DNA of 64,000 nt from Lycium barbarum. Lineage: Eukaryota; Streptophyta; Magnoliopsida; Solanales; Solanaceae. The notes beneath the pieces are model-generated. The model made no database searches. It was not told the origin of the DNA and saw only the letters and a list, made by a program, of their open reading frames with translations. The stretch is taken from positions 14,396,336-14,460,335 of the forward strand of contig NC_083340.1 in NCBI RefSeq assembly GCF_019175385.1. The letters run 5' to 3'. Of the stretch, positions 23,208 through 35,608 are shown piece by piece. How positions within the stretch are numbered: position 1 is the first letter of the stretch; every line of letters starts with the position of its first letter. Position numbers and translations under genes: made by a program.

Positions 23208-23223
23208 AAATTATGATTAGGTG

Positions 23224-26200
23224 ATAAAAATATCTATACAGGTACGTCTCAGATTATCCAACAGCAGTTAACCTTTTACTCCCTCTCTTAGCTTTCTTTC
23301 TTCCACAGTTTACACCCCTCCAAAATTACCACTATACATAAGGGTAATGTAAGGAGTTTTATAGTACTTAGTTACATTGTAACTATTTGGTTGACCCAAC
23401 TAAATTAGTTTGCTCTTTCAATTTGTCCTTAGAATTGCTATTTATTACTTCATGTATGAAAGTATATTCCAATAAATCAAGATATTTTGAAACCCTTTTT
23501 GATAGCATATCTTTTTTCTATGTCTTATTTTTACCCCTACTTTATTTCATTTTTACTTAGGTTGACACAATCAATTTGGTCAATATAATCAATTTTGAGC
23601 CCTTTAAAAATGCTAAAATTTTTGTTAATAGTGATGATGTCATCTAATAAAAATAATTATGCACAAAGGTAATCTAAAATAGTGATGATAATAACTTTGA
23701 AGAACTCATTTGGTGCCGGAAGAGTACTCTATCAATCAAATTTTCTTTAGTAATTCTTAAATTACCATTAAATTTCTCTTAATCTTATTTTGAGTTAAAA
23801 AAAAAAGTTATTTTGAAAATATAAAGTTAGATTTATTGATTTAACACAACTATACAATAGAAAATAAGTTTTAAAACTTTTTAACAATTAATAGATTAAA
23901 ATCTTGGAAAATAAAAGAAAAAGAGCTTGTAAATTTTATTCAATTTGCTTAATTAAGTGGGATAGAAAAGTGATCAACTCCTCAATCCCATAATTATTAA
24001 ATATTGATAATCGCTCTTTGTTTTCTTGCAAACAATTTAATTTGTCAGAAATCATGTAATTCTTAATTGGTTGAGTAAGGAAGTTTTCTTTAAGAATAAA
24101 GCATCAATGAATTAATGACAAACTAAATCAATTCTTAAACTTTGTTTCAAAGAATTCAATTTATTTTGAATTTCATCTAAACCTAGACTTTAATCACCAT
24201 ATTTTTTTTTAGCATAAACCATCGTCACATGAAATTAGGAGTTGTTAATCAATGAATAGCAAAACATGCTATTCCTACTTCTAACTAGAAATTATATGCT
24301 CACAAATTCATAAAATATAAAAATGTCCTTTTCAATTTATGACTATAGTCAATTTGTAATCAATCTGCATACTTTAAATTATGTTACTAAACTCAAGTTA
24401 TCTCTGTCTCTTTGATAGCTGTTTATCCCAAGCAAACTTGCTTTCTTATAACAATTCTTTTAGTAAATTATCTAATTATATGATAAAAATAAATTAACTA
24501 ATGAATAATACATGATTAAGAAGCGATCATTTTAAAAGAGTTGTGTCTAAGAAACATACACAATTTTTTATTTTTAATTAAAAATATTATGAAATGCATT
24601 ATTATCTTAATCTTGAGCTCGGGCTTCACTGGACTAATATACATATAAGTAGTAAATATTAAACATGATTGACTACTTGAAAGTAAATATTGAATAGATA
24701 CGCCGCTTTTTCTTTTCCCAAAATAGATGAAATGTCTCGCACTAGTTATATTTTAGTTGCATAATTATTCATTTGCTTGTATAGAATTTGGAATAATTTA
24801 CTTTATTTTGCTCTATTTAGACAAAAGTTGCTTTTAAATAAAAGTGATGAGACACTTGAGCTCCATTAGTATATGTGCTGTTTAAATTCAAGTGCCTGTG
24901 ATCCAAGAAAAATATCTGAAATAATAATTGTTTCTCTTAAATTGTGTTTTCAAAGGGGCCTCAATCACATTAAAAACTGCTTTTTGGCATAGGCTTATAA
25001 AGATAGGAAAGGACCCCCATTTCATTTGACATTATTTAGTACCTAACCTATGAACTGATATGGTTTGGATTTGTGTAAACATAAAAAAGACAACACCTTG
25101 CATGTGCTATTGTTTCAATTTGCATTGATTTCTCTCAAACATTATCGGTCACTAATAATTAGACATCCATAACATTCATCTATACCTATTAATTATTATT
25201 CTGATGTACTCGGATATATATATATATATATATCAATCATAAGTCTACATTAACTAACCAAATACCCTAAATTATTTAATAAATTTTGTACAGTATCTTG
25301 ACTGGTCTACTTTGCGGAATCAATATCCTTGGTTGCTATTGATATGATCCTTAGGATGTAGGACCACTTACTGCTACCTTGTTTTTTTAATCAAAAACAT
25401 ATAAATTAATTAACGACTAGATCTCTCATAAAATCGACCTCATCGAAGGTAACATGTTAGTTTGGTCATAAACTAATTAACACAATATCCTTTAGCCGAA
25501 TAAAGATCCGGAATCAAAATCTTTTTCTTAATTTATTCCATCATTTTACTGCAAGACATATTTATTTCATCTATTTCAAGATTAATGAGTCGTAAACACA
25601 GGCCTATTGTTGGCCCGTCAAAATTCATAGAAGGTAAAATCGAGCAGAAAAGGATGAAGTACCAATGCTCAAAATTAAGAATGTCGTTTATATATTGATT
25701 AATATGATTCTTCAAAACCTATCATCAAATTGATTTTGATGGTTGAGTAACTTAAAGGATATATAACTGATAAGACTTTTTTTCCCATAACAGATAAGAC
25801 TAAATACATTCAATTCGAGTCAAAAGGTGAACCAAAATTCAAATATCTATTGAGCAAAGTTACCTAATATTTATATTGATAAAAAATAATAAATATCTCG
25901 TAAAATTAGTTGAAATGCATATATCAAACGAAAAAAATCACAGGGTTTGCGGGCTCCCTTGTCGTCAAAATAAAAATGATTCCTATAATATCCAACGGGC
26001 AAGCCATATGTCCCTGAGGAATTTAAACTTACTTAACAATAGAACTAGTGCCAGAGGAATTAAATATCGATCAGTGTGGTTTAACGGATAATGAAAAAGA
26101 GTGAAAATTATGAAGGATCGTAATTTAAATTCTTATAATCAATAAATATATGTATAATTTGGTGTTCGAATAGAGTTATTTTACATTTGTGCCCTTAAGA

Positions 26201-26235
26201 GATGCGTCCAAGCTAATCCACATGACAAATGTTTT
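23224..26235. other. Intergenic DNA, no gene recognised
   Basis: About 3 kb of AT-rich sequence with only chance ORFs. A short (AT)n run lies at 25,209-25,233. Confidence 0.5.
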
Positions 26236-26243
26236 GTAGGTAT

Positions 26244-26428
26244 CAGTGGCGGCGGAACTAGTAAGAGCCCAGGGGTATCCGAACCCCCTGGTGAAAAATT
26301 ACACTGTATATACAAGGTGAAAATTATTTTTGATGTATATATAGTAGACGTTGAACCCCTTAACTTTTTTATTTATGGTTTCTTTATATTTTTGAACCCC
26401 CTTGACATAAATCCTGACTCCGCCACCG
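26244..26428 (+). mobile_element. hAT-type MITE, TSD GTAGGTAT/GTAGGCAT
   Basis: Termini CAGTGGCGGCGGA and (right, reversed) CGGTGGCGGAGTC. The 8-bp TSD has one mismatch (26,236-26,243 and 26,429-26,436). Sister copy of 22,938-23,126. Confidence 0.92.
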
Positions 26429-26767
26429 GTAGGCATCAACAAAAATTAAGATAGACTAGAATTCTAACAAGTTTAATACAACAAGTGAAGGTAGATGGTA
26501 CCTCTCTTTTAGTTCATGCAGTAATTTGGTTATCGTAATACAATCCAACGTACCAAAAACCATACAGTAAAATACGGATTCAACATATACAATGGAGATT
26601 TACTCGACTTTAAAGTACATTGCAACTTCCACTTTTTCTAAAACAGTAGTGCAATTATTGATTGATACTAATAGAAATGAAACTAATCTTGTTATTTACT
26701 TCCATGACTGCCTTCATACAATACCGTTATTTTCTAAACATTAAAAAGGAAAAAACAAAAAAAAAAC

Positions 26768-27439
26768 TTAACCGCTATACAAAGGCGACCGTTCATGAAC
26801 CAATTTCGAAGCCTTGGATTGCCGGAAAACTTTCATTGGACTTGGAAAATGCCATCCTTTCGACTTCGCAGGCGACTTGTTGCAATTACCGGACGTTATC
26901 GCTACACTCAATGATCTTGATCTCATCATCATCTTCGCAAAATCCTCAATTCTACCATCAGGAAAATCATTACTATTATCACCATGAATATTCCCTTTCT
27001 CTTCTGCTAATTCATCGCTCTCTGATCCTCCGCTTCTCTTACTCTTATTGCTCAACTTAAAAACCGACCAAAACGACGCCGTTTTAGTAACCGGCTGATT
27101 TTTTATATCGCCGGAGTTTTTAGTTCGTGATCGGAGGAACGGAATTCCGACGGATCTCGACCGCCGGAACGCCGGTTCACTATCTATGAGATTAGAAACT
27201 CGTCCAACTCCGTCGCTAGCGCCGCCGCTAACGGCGGCGCTGCGACCGGAGGATGACGAAGCGGAGGAAGATGATGACGTGGCAGAGGCGGAGCAAGCAC
27301 AGGGGCGTACGTTAGCGCAGTCAGGGCAGAGTATGACGAGACGGTCCTTGAGACAAACATGGCAAACTCCGTTTCTTCGTCGCTTTGAGGGGTGTTTTGG
27401 ACATTTCCAGAATTGTTCTTCGTCCATGTAGAACGCCAT
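26768..27439 (-). CDS. Uncharacterised plant Cys-rich/Ser-rich protein, single exon, 223 aa
   Basis: The frame is open from MAFYMDEEQF to a stop, with codon use and GC content well above the AT-rich surroundings. Residues 11-49 hold a Cys/His cluster: C13-x2-H16, C26-x2-C29, C38-x2-C41 and C47-x-C49, within WKCPKHPSKRRRNGVC and LCPDCANVRPCAC. This spacing could bind two zinc ions (inference). Residues 50-66 are a Ser tract. The rest is basic and Ser-rich, with RSRSVGIPFLRSR (about 93-105), an aromatic TASFWSVFKLSNKSKRS, MMMRSRSLSVAI and, near the end, GWHFPSPMKVFRQSK. I recall similar short plant proteins starting MAFxxDEE with CPKHPSKRRR, but no known function. No signal peptide or membrane segment is visible. 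The start is supported by this conserved N-terminus; Met5 is the alternative. A TATA-like site lies about 90 bp upstream. Confidence 0.85.
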   Translation of the reverse strand: MAFYMDEEQFWKCPKHPSKRRRNGVCHVCLKDRLVILCPDCANVRPCACSASATSSSSSASSSSGRSAAVSGGASDGVGRVSNLIDSEPAFRRSRSVGIPFLRSRTKNSGDIKNQPVTKTASFWSVFKLSNKSKRSGGSESDELAEEKGNIHGDNSNDFPDGRIEDFAKMMMRSRSLSVAITSGNCNKSPAKSKGWHFPSPMKVFRQSKASKLVHERSPLYSG

Positions 27440-27526
27440 TTTGAAAGGTATGCTTTGAATTTCTCTGTTCTTGATAACTTGTTCTTTCTTCTTGTTTGTT
27501 CTACTATGCTTCTTCTATCTATAGAG

Positions 27527-27539
27527 CTTATTATAAAGG
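27527..27539 (-). promoter_or_regulatory. Putative TATA box of the Cys-rich gene
   Basis: The minus strand reads CCTTTATAATAAG about 90-100 bp before the ATG at 27,439. The spacing suits a plant core promoter with a short leader. Confidence 0.4.
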
Positions 27540-27559
27540 TGTTTTTAAAGGTTGAGACA

Positions 27560-28199
27560 ATAACTTAACCATGGTTGGAGACAAAAGAAATATGACTTAA
27601 CCATGGATGAGAAAACTTTATGGAAAATGTTGGTAGACCAAACAGCGTGTTTCGCCCCCGTTAAATAACTTCTCTATCTGAACATATTTGTTACATTTTT
27701 TATTTCCACTTCCTTTGCGATAGCATTTTAATTATTTTATCTTCTTAACATATTTTATGCAATCTCTCTTCAATAAATATGTATTCTATTAATGGTGAGA
27801 ACCTCTTAAATGTAACTAATTAATACAAAGTGATAAATATTTTTAATAAGAACGATAAATATTTTGAGACGGATGGAGTAATTAAGATTTTGAAAGCGGC
27901 CACAATTGTGGGAATTATTTACGAGAATGCAAATTAATTAATGACAGGAGTAGTAAATGGTCATGCGTTTCACATACTATATAAAGTTGACTAATGTGTA
28001 AGTGGGTAACGAAATGTGGGCTCCCAAAGAATATAGCGTGGATTTTGTAGTACAAACTAGAAAAGGAAAGGACTTAGTTCGTGGGTGTAGATGCTTGTTT
28101 GACCTTTGGGTTGCTATAGTAAAAGCAAATTAAAATAGTGAATAAAAATCATATTGTCAGATTAAAAAAGTAAAATAAAGTGTACGTGTATGAAAATCA
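27560..28199. other. Upstream intergenic DNA with a Stowaway remnant
   Basis: No ORF. A decayed MITE end, GAGACGGATGGAGTAATT, lies near 27,860-27,880; its partner end is not clear. Confidence 0.4.
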
Positions 28200-29206
28200 C
28201 TAGATGATTAAAGCCCGTATTAGCACGCACGGGTCCAATATAAAAAATAATATCATACTTTTTTTTTAATTTATTTAAAAAAATAATATATTTTTATATT
28301 TAGAAATCATTTAATTTGAAACTTCTCTTTTACCTTTAATGAAATGATTTAAATTCACACAAATATCTATGACTTGTTTTCCTTTCTTTTTTAAATTTTA
28401 TGTCTAATCAAACTATGTCACATATATTAGGACAGAGAGAGTACCTTTTAGTAATATAATTATGAATTTTTATTATAGAAAGTATTATAGTTCAATTAAT
28501 TGAAAATATCAATAAATTATTTTACTTAGTTTGCTTCTCCTATATATGACTTTCCTGGTTTGGTTCTCCAATTGAAAGATTTGAAATACACCTTCTCCCA
28601 CCGAGTTTCATGTCATCATCTCTTTCTACTGAACAACTCTGAAAAACGCTTTCATGTATTAGCATCTGTTGTAGTCTTAAATTTGTAAGTATAGACCAAC
28701 TTTATCATTTTAAGAAAATATGTGTATACGTTTCTTGACCGTTTATATTTCGTTTTCTTAATGTTATTCCTCATTATTTGTGTGAGACATATGTGTCTAA
28801 AATGCATTTTTATCCTTACCCAAAGGTATAAGTTTTAAATCTTTTAGTTTTATGACTTCTTTAGCGGTTTTTGTGTTCAATTTAAATCGTTATTTCTTTT
28901 TTTCTGAATTTCTCTTCTTTAAATTTTCTCTAAGCGTACCTTTACCATTTTCTGAACTTATTATCATTATTTAAATATCCTTTTATTTTTATTTTTTGCA
29001 ATTGTCTCCTACTTCTTCACGTGGATCCACCTTATTATTATTATTATTATTATTTTTGCAATTGTCTCCTACTTCTTCACGTGAACCCACCTTTCTTCCT
29101 AATTATTTACGTGGACCCCACCTTATTTTTTTTTATTATTTTAAATAATAACTATATTCGAAGAGTGGGTGGTTGACGACCAAACTCACTCTTCTAATAT
29201 AGTAGA
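28200..29206 (-). mobile_element. Helitron candidate, about 1.0 kb
   Basis: On the minus strand it begins TCTACTATATTAGAAGAGTG at 29,206 and ends with a GC-rich hairpin (CCCGTGCGTGCTAATACGGG) about 10 bases before CTAG at 28,203-28,200, followed by T. These are the known Helitron end features. The base before the 5' TC is T instead of the expected A. No helicase domain is present, so it is non-autonomous. Confidence 0.65.
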
Positions 29207-29744
29207 AATATTGAACTTTTTGATGTCCTATCCGGTGTTTAGTGCGGAGTATTTATTTTGGAGCCTCCATTAAAATTAAATCCGAATTTTCGATGCTTAA
29301 AGTCCATTAAAGGGAGACGTACTTTCTATCGGGATAACAGATGGAGGGAGTTTATATTTCTAGGTCCGCACGATTTTAAAACGCATCACTAGAGTTTAAA
29401 ACTTACTTTCTAATATACCCAACATCTCTCTCGTACTTTATTGACGAGAAACATTTCTCCTAAACTAGGTTGTTACCGTAAAATGTCGAATTTTACAATT
29501 CAAGAAAGCATCTCAAGAGAATGATACTTTTATTATTAAGTAGCATGTCGATAAAATGTTTCATTTACAATTTGAAGGATAATTTTAAATGTCTTTTTCC
29601 ATTTATCTTGGTGCCAGACACACCAAAATTTGGTACCAAAATGTCAAATCTGGGATGTAATGGTGGATCATGGGAGGACTTACTTAGCTTGCACGACTAG
29701 GAGTTGGTATTGGAGATTATGACAATTATTGAAGTAGGTTAGTA

Positions 29745-30039
29745 CTTCTTCCGTCCCATAATAAGTGTCACCTTAATAAAAAATACGTATTTTAAGAAAT
29801 TAATAATGCAATATGAAGTTTATTAAATTATTTTTATATAATAAAAATAAATTATTTTTACCTTCTGATTATACCATGGACAAGAAGTAAACCTTTTGAC
29901 ATTGGAAATCCACACAATAACAAGTTACTATGTGGCTTTTCCAATCATCATTTAGATGTTACTTTATTTTCTTAAGGTGACATTTATTATAGAATAATTT
30001 TTTTTTAGTTAAAATGACACTTATTATGGACGGATGGAG
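29745..30039. mobile_element. Stowaway-like MITE, 295 bp
   Basis: Termini CTTCTTCCGTCCCATAATAA and (right, reversed) CTCCATCCGTCCATAATAAG, with TA on each side. Confidence 0.88.
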
Positions 30040-30380
30040 TAATAGAAAAGTGTAACTCAGAAATGATAGTACGTAGAGAGTTTCGAAAATTCAAGCAAAG
30101 TTTATTTTTGACGTCGGTTACTTCGATATTTTGTTTCTACACGCTTGTCGCTTCAACAAACACTAAACTACGTTCCTGCTGCCCACTTCAGTTGGTTCAA
30201 GAGCTTGATTGGCTAATCTATTTAACAAACTACTTCTCCTTTACATGTTAAAAATATGCTCATTCTTTCCTCGAGCACAAACTTGATAATATGTCGAATA
30301 GAAGATAGTGTATTAAACATTTAAGATATACGTTTCAGATAAATGAATTCTGTGGAATTCTATAATCTGACCTCAACTAA

Positions 30381-32324
30381 TCTATATATATAATAAAGCT
30401 GGGCAATAAGAGAGTGACGTAACACCTCTTTTAGGCCAGGATTAGTATTTATCTTTTTTCTCAATTGTTTGAGATTTTCCCCCTTCTTTTGGTCTAAAAA
30501 TTCTGCAAAAGACTATTAAAAATATCTTATTCATCTATCCCCTCATTATTACTACAATTAATTACTTTTCCTTAAGTTCTTTCTTCCTTCTATACACAGC
30601 CGTTTTCTTCTTCCTATTATAGATGATTCCCTTATCAATTAGTCTCATTTAATTTCTTCCCAAAAATCACATCCCACAATCTCTTAATTACACCTCCACC
30701 CAATACTCCACGTCCCCCAAATTCTGTTTTCTCTGATTTTTTTCCTTTTTTATTGTTTTCATACATCTACTATATTTAATGTCCACATATTTTTATTGCA
30801 TTAATAAGGTCCAATCTACCATTTTCCCCTAATTAAGTCATATCAACCGTTTGTTTTCTTTTGCTTTCTCTCATAAAGTGATCATTTGTAACGTTTTTTA
30901 AATTTTTAATGAATAGAGCATAAGAATTTGTCTACTATTTAAGTTGGAAAGAAGAAGATTGCAGCAATCTTCCACTTCCAGTTTGTTCATCCTATTAAAT
31001 TATTTCATGATGGAGTAGTACTATGTTCTTTTGTTCTTCCAAAGATTTGAGGGAGTACTATTAAGTATTTATTTTCTCTGCTAGATTTATTTACATTGTT
31101 GTTTTGTTTTAAATATTAGTTTGATTTGTTTTATTATTGATCTGTCAGTTAAATTTTTGTGCTTTTGCGGATTTTACATTGTTGTATTTTTTTCGTTTCA
31201 CTACTCCAGCAAAAGTCTATGAATTACAATTTAATTAAATATGCTTTGATTTCTTCTACCCTTTATCGAAGTTAATCTGATGTACCAATTCTTTTTTTTT
31301 CTTTTTTTTTTTGTTCGTTTTTAGGATGAAGACCTCAAGGAGCTTCGTTGTCTTGCGGAGAATCAATTGCAGGAGTAAAAAAATGTTGAAAAATGGAAGA
31401 GACAAGGTAGTTCTTGAGGTTCTTGATGTAATGTTTTAATCACAAAAAAGATACAAAAGAAATTACTAATCTGTTGTATTCTTTTGCAGTAATTTATGTA
31501 CAAAAGCTGGAGAAGAATTTTATCTTTAAGATATCCGATTCCCTATCTTTGCTTTTCTTAATTATTTTCTAAATATGCAAAGATAGGAGTCAACAAAGAA
31601 AATAACGGAGAAGGAAGACAAAATGTGGAGTTGTAGAAATGAAAGGCGGTGAAATCTGCTTATTTCTACCCCTTAATTTGTAGTAATTATTCTTTTTTCG
31701 AAAAAATTCGTCACTCTTTGAACAACTAAAAACATTTTATTTACACTTAGGCCTTTTAATTTGATAGTTTATTTTGCTGAAATAAGCTATTCTATTGTAT
31801 GCATATGCGTAAGAAATTTATTCTATTCTATCTCGAGTAAATTTATAACGGTAGCACTTGCACATAAAAGAATTTGACATTTTTCTGAAAAACGAGCATG
31901 TGGGGAATTAAGAAGGAAAAATGAAAAACAGATAGGAAAAAAAAAAAGGAAAAGGATAGTAATAAATATAGAAGAGATTCTTATGATTTAATTCAGTGAA
32001 TTTAGGTTATATTTATTCGGTTTTGATTTTATATTTTCCTTTCAATCTTCTTTTATTGTTGTTATTAGTTTAGAATGAAAAATAGAGAAAAATATAAAAG
32101 TAATTGTCAGAAATAAATTACACCAAAATGTTAAATTTTCAAGTCTACTTCTATAAAATATATCATAACTTTTATTTGATATAATATTAATTATTGTATG
32201 CATATACATAAAAAATTTAATCTATTCTATCTCGAGTAAATTTATAATGATATCAATTATATCCCTTATATATTAATGTTGTGGTTGTACCGCGCACCGC
32301 GTGAAGCGCGAGCTACTACACTAG
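30381..32324 (+). mobile_element. Helitron candidate, 1.94 kb, non-autonomous
   Basis: The 5' end is A|TCTATATATATAATAAAGC. The 3' end has a GC-rich hairpin (CCGCGCACCGCGTGAAGCGCG) followed by CTACTACACTAG|T. Insertion between A and T, TC at the start and CTAG at the end fit the Helitron rule. There is no Rep/helicase. A short exon-like stretch bounded by AG (31,323-31,378, reading GATGAAGACCTCAAGGAGCT onward) is more GC-rich than its surroundings and could be a captured exon; this is weak. Confidence 0.75.
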
Positions 32325-32337
32325 TTTAGAATTAAAT

Positions 32338-32690
32338 GACGTTGGAGTCATACATCGTTATGAGAGGGAGAACATTGGTTTTTATATATGGTCTTGAACA
32401 ATTCTCACCTCTTGATCTATCTTTTGAAATTGAATTAAATTCAATGTCCAGTTTTTATCCTGCTATCAAAATCAGATTAACTCTAATTCTTGATTTACCT
32501 GATGTTGGGACCTTATGTTACATTGTACACACATTAGATATCTAGTCCTGAGCATGTATAGGGTGTTGAATTAGTCCCACTTCGATTGTAGAGGGAACAT
32601 TGGTGTCTATATAGGATTTTTAGACAATTCTCACACCTTGAACTAGTTTTTGGATTGAGTTTGGATTAATTTCCCATTATTTATCTAAAG
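32338..32690. repeat. Pair of about 110-bp direct repeats, TRIM-like
   Basis: The stretch GAGAGGGAGAACATTGGT, then TATATR-GG, CAATTCTCACCTCTTGA and TTTTGAAATTGA occurs at about 32,358-32,440 and again, diverged, at about 32,588-32,665. The unit resembles short LTRs common in plant TRIM elements. No clear PBS or TSD was found. Confidence 0.45.
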
Positions 32691-33849
32691 TAATTGACTA
32701 AAGTGTAATCGATTGGTGGTTAAGATAACATTTGACAGTGGCAATAAATTCTACTAGGTGGTCAAGGAGAACCTATCTAATTTTGACTTAATACTGCAAA
32801 CGTGTTCGTCATCAATTGAATGCACGAAAACAGATCAAGGTGGTGGTCGCTAATATGTATTTATATTTTTACCAACTTAACTCTAATATAGTAGTTGCAC
32901 TTTTTAGAAAAAAGATTAAGATGTTGTCAAAAAGTAGTGTTTCAACTTTCAACCCTTTCAACAAACCCTCTGAAGGAATACTTTTAGATTTAAAACAGAA
33001 ATTTTGTCAAAGCGTTGAAACAGATGAAGGCTTTGTGGTATAAAGGGAATCTTCTGCTATTTGACTTCTTCGGGTTATGTCATGGCACCTATACAAGGGC
33101 GGAGCTAGAGTACCAGAGCTAAATTTCCTTCATCAAAAATTAAATTATATATGTAAGGTTAAAATTATTTATGTGTATATGACTGATGTTAGATTTCTTT
33201 GTCTTCTTTGTATATATTTTATATTTCTCTAATAAAAATTCTAACTTAGCCGCTAGGTTCAAATTTATATATGAACACATATGGCAAATTTCATTGACCT
33301 CTAAAGAATTCTTAAAAGTTCCTCATTTTTGTTAATTTTGTTGTATTTTTCTTCCTTTTCTTGTTGGTCTGTTTTTTTTTTTTAATTGGAGCTCGAAAGG
33401 GATTGATTGCTTTTTAAAATTGTTTTGAACGTGTTAAAGCAAAGTTAAAATCAAATGAAGTTGAGAGAAAAATTCCAAGTTTGCAGTCTCGTTTGTCTTC
33501 TCTCTTGGATGTCAAAGAACAATCGTCCGTCCTCAAACAAACCAAAAAAGTACTCTCACACATATTAATAGGTCCATATTGTCATAATTTGCTGCAAATT
33601 GTGTCAGCTTGCGTAAGCTTGACAAAGTTTTCACCTATATATTGTCTTAGGGATGACAAACGGGGCAGAGCTACGTGAGGCTAATGAAGCCTTACTCTCC
33701 AACTTCTATCCACCTCGTGTTTAGAATATTTTCCTCTATTTTTAACTCTGCCATGCTCCAGATTGATCTCCCCCATCCAGTTTTTTTTTTTTCCCCTTCT
33801 TATTGTTAGTTAACCAAATCTGACGAGTTAACATATCATTATTCTCTAA
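32691..33849. other. Intergenic DNA with a decayed GGCGGA-family MITE
   Basis: No convincing ORF. Positions 33,096-33,262 resemble the hAT MITEs at 22,938 and 26,244 (AAGGGCGGAGCTAG at left, TTAGCCGCTAGG at right, TATGTAAGGTTAAAATTATTT inside), but the ends and TSD are lost. Confidence 0.45.
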
Positions 33850-34164
33850 GGGGTCGTTTGGTTTAAGGTATAAGGTGGTTATCCCAGTACTAATTTTTAT
33901 ACCATGTTTGGTATAAGGTATAAATTAGTGTTGAGATAAATTTATACCTTGTACCAAATATGGTATAAAAATTAGTGCAGAGATAACCCAGCTTATACCT
34001 TCTTAACCCACTTATACTGGGATTATTTTATACCATCTTTTAGATGGTATAAAATAATCCCAATAGATGGGATAAATTAGTCCCGAAATTTATACCTTAT
34101 ACCAAACATGATATAAAAATTAGTGCTGGGATAACTCACCTTATACCTTAAACCAAACGACCCC
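33850..34164. mobile_element. Foldback MITE with long inverted repeats, 315 bp
   Basis: Termini GGGGTCGTTTGGTTTAAGGT and (right, reversed) the same 20 bases. The two arms pair over most of the element, and the motif TTTATACCWTRTTTGGTATA recurs inside each arm. The flanks TAA and TTA suggest a PIF/Harbinger-like target but are not a clean direct repeat. The superfamily is therefore uncertain. Confidence 0.85.
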
Positions 34165-35598
34165 TTAAAGTCTCTAACAAAATGATGTAAAATATATATT
34201 AAGTAGTAACAACTTCTTTAACATGTAAGGCGAACCATGGATTTCTTTAATGGAGCATCTAGATGGACGCCTGTAGATAGAAGAACGTGGTTAAAGGCTT
34301 AATCAAAGGCCCAGCTTGAAATTTAATTTTTTTCTCTCATCATTTATATCGTGGTTGGAAACTTGAAAAGTCTAAGACTAGTATTTTCTTCATGACTGTG
34401 GGATTATTTCTCAACAAATGGAAATTACTCAGAAGTAAGAAAATTGCACCTTATTTCTTTTACCCATCAAACAAAAAAAAAAAAAAGTAAAAAGTTTATG
34501 ACTACTACTCGAAGATACAACACTGGACTAAGAAAGTTTCAAAATCAAAAAAGAATATTAGAAGAGAAGAGCAGAAATTTACCGTATATCAACTCTTCTA
34601 TTAAAATAAGACTCATCTTTTTAATGATTTTGTAGTTAAAGCCGTAGATACACTAGGTTAATTCGATGAACCACACACACTTACAAATGCATGCCTAGTT
34701 AATAATTTATGTATCACTTAATTAGTTCTCACATTATTGTGTTTTCCTTTTCTCACTATTACCGTGTGTCCATTTCAAAGGACGCTTATTATTTTTGGGT
34801 CATAGCTATCGAATCTTGGTTATAAATGATGGGTTACAATTCGAGTTTATTAGCTTGACGAGTGGCATTTTATATGGCGATGGCACTGCCAGGAATGGCA
34901 ATCATTGTCGTAGTAGAGAAAAAGTATAATGCAGAAATGACGGTGAACAGGTCTAAAATATCAAGAAACTGTATGCTGTCATTAATTGGCACTTCGATGT
35001 TAGCATGACATTTGTTGTTACATGTTTGTCGCTTGAACTGAAATTGCACCACGCACACGACTCAATTTGTTAGAGAGTACTATGTCGGTACGATTGACTA
35101 AGGTAACAAGGAATTTGCTCAACTTTTTTTTTTTTTTTATAATAGTGTCCGAGCTAATGTGCACACGTTTCGATTATTTATTTGATATTTGTTATTTTTT
35201 ACCAGTATAAAAATCAAATAATTTTGTCTATCAATTTTATATAGATGGAAACACCAAAGTTTACTGCTTTATTTCATTAATGCATCATCTTCGTTCAGCC
35301 AAAAAAAAAAAAAAAAATCACCTAATAATTTTTGTCCGCTGAAATTTGAACCTAAAATTTCTTCACCACTTAGTTGCCTATTAACCGGATCCTTAGGTGA
35401 TTTCCTCAATCTAATCAAGCAAAAACTTATGAAATTAATTAAAGTTACAGTCCAAAAGGTTGCGATTTCTCCCCAGGTAAGTATACAATTTACTCACATA
35501 AAAAAGTTATTTTCTATCATGACCTCCCTCATTATTCAGTGGTGACCTCCACCGAACGTCAGCTCTATCATAGACGTTAGGGTATCGTATGAAAGTCT
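34165..35598. other. Intergenic DNA, nothing recognised
   Basis: AT-rich with poly-A and poly-T runs; only chance ORFs up to 63 codons. Confidence 0.5.
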
Positions 35599-35608
35599 TA
35601 AGAAAAAG

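Noticed and set aside
26662..27060. 132-codon + strand ORF, and another at 27,186-27,431
   Set aside because: Both are antisense shadows of the Cys-rich gene on the minus strand.
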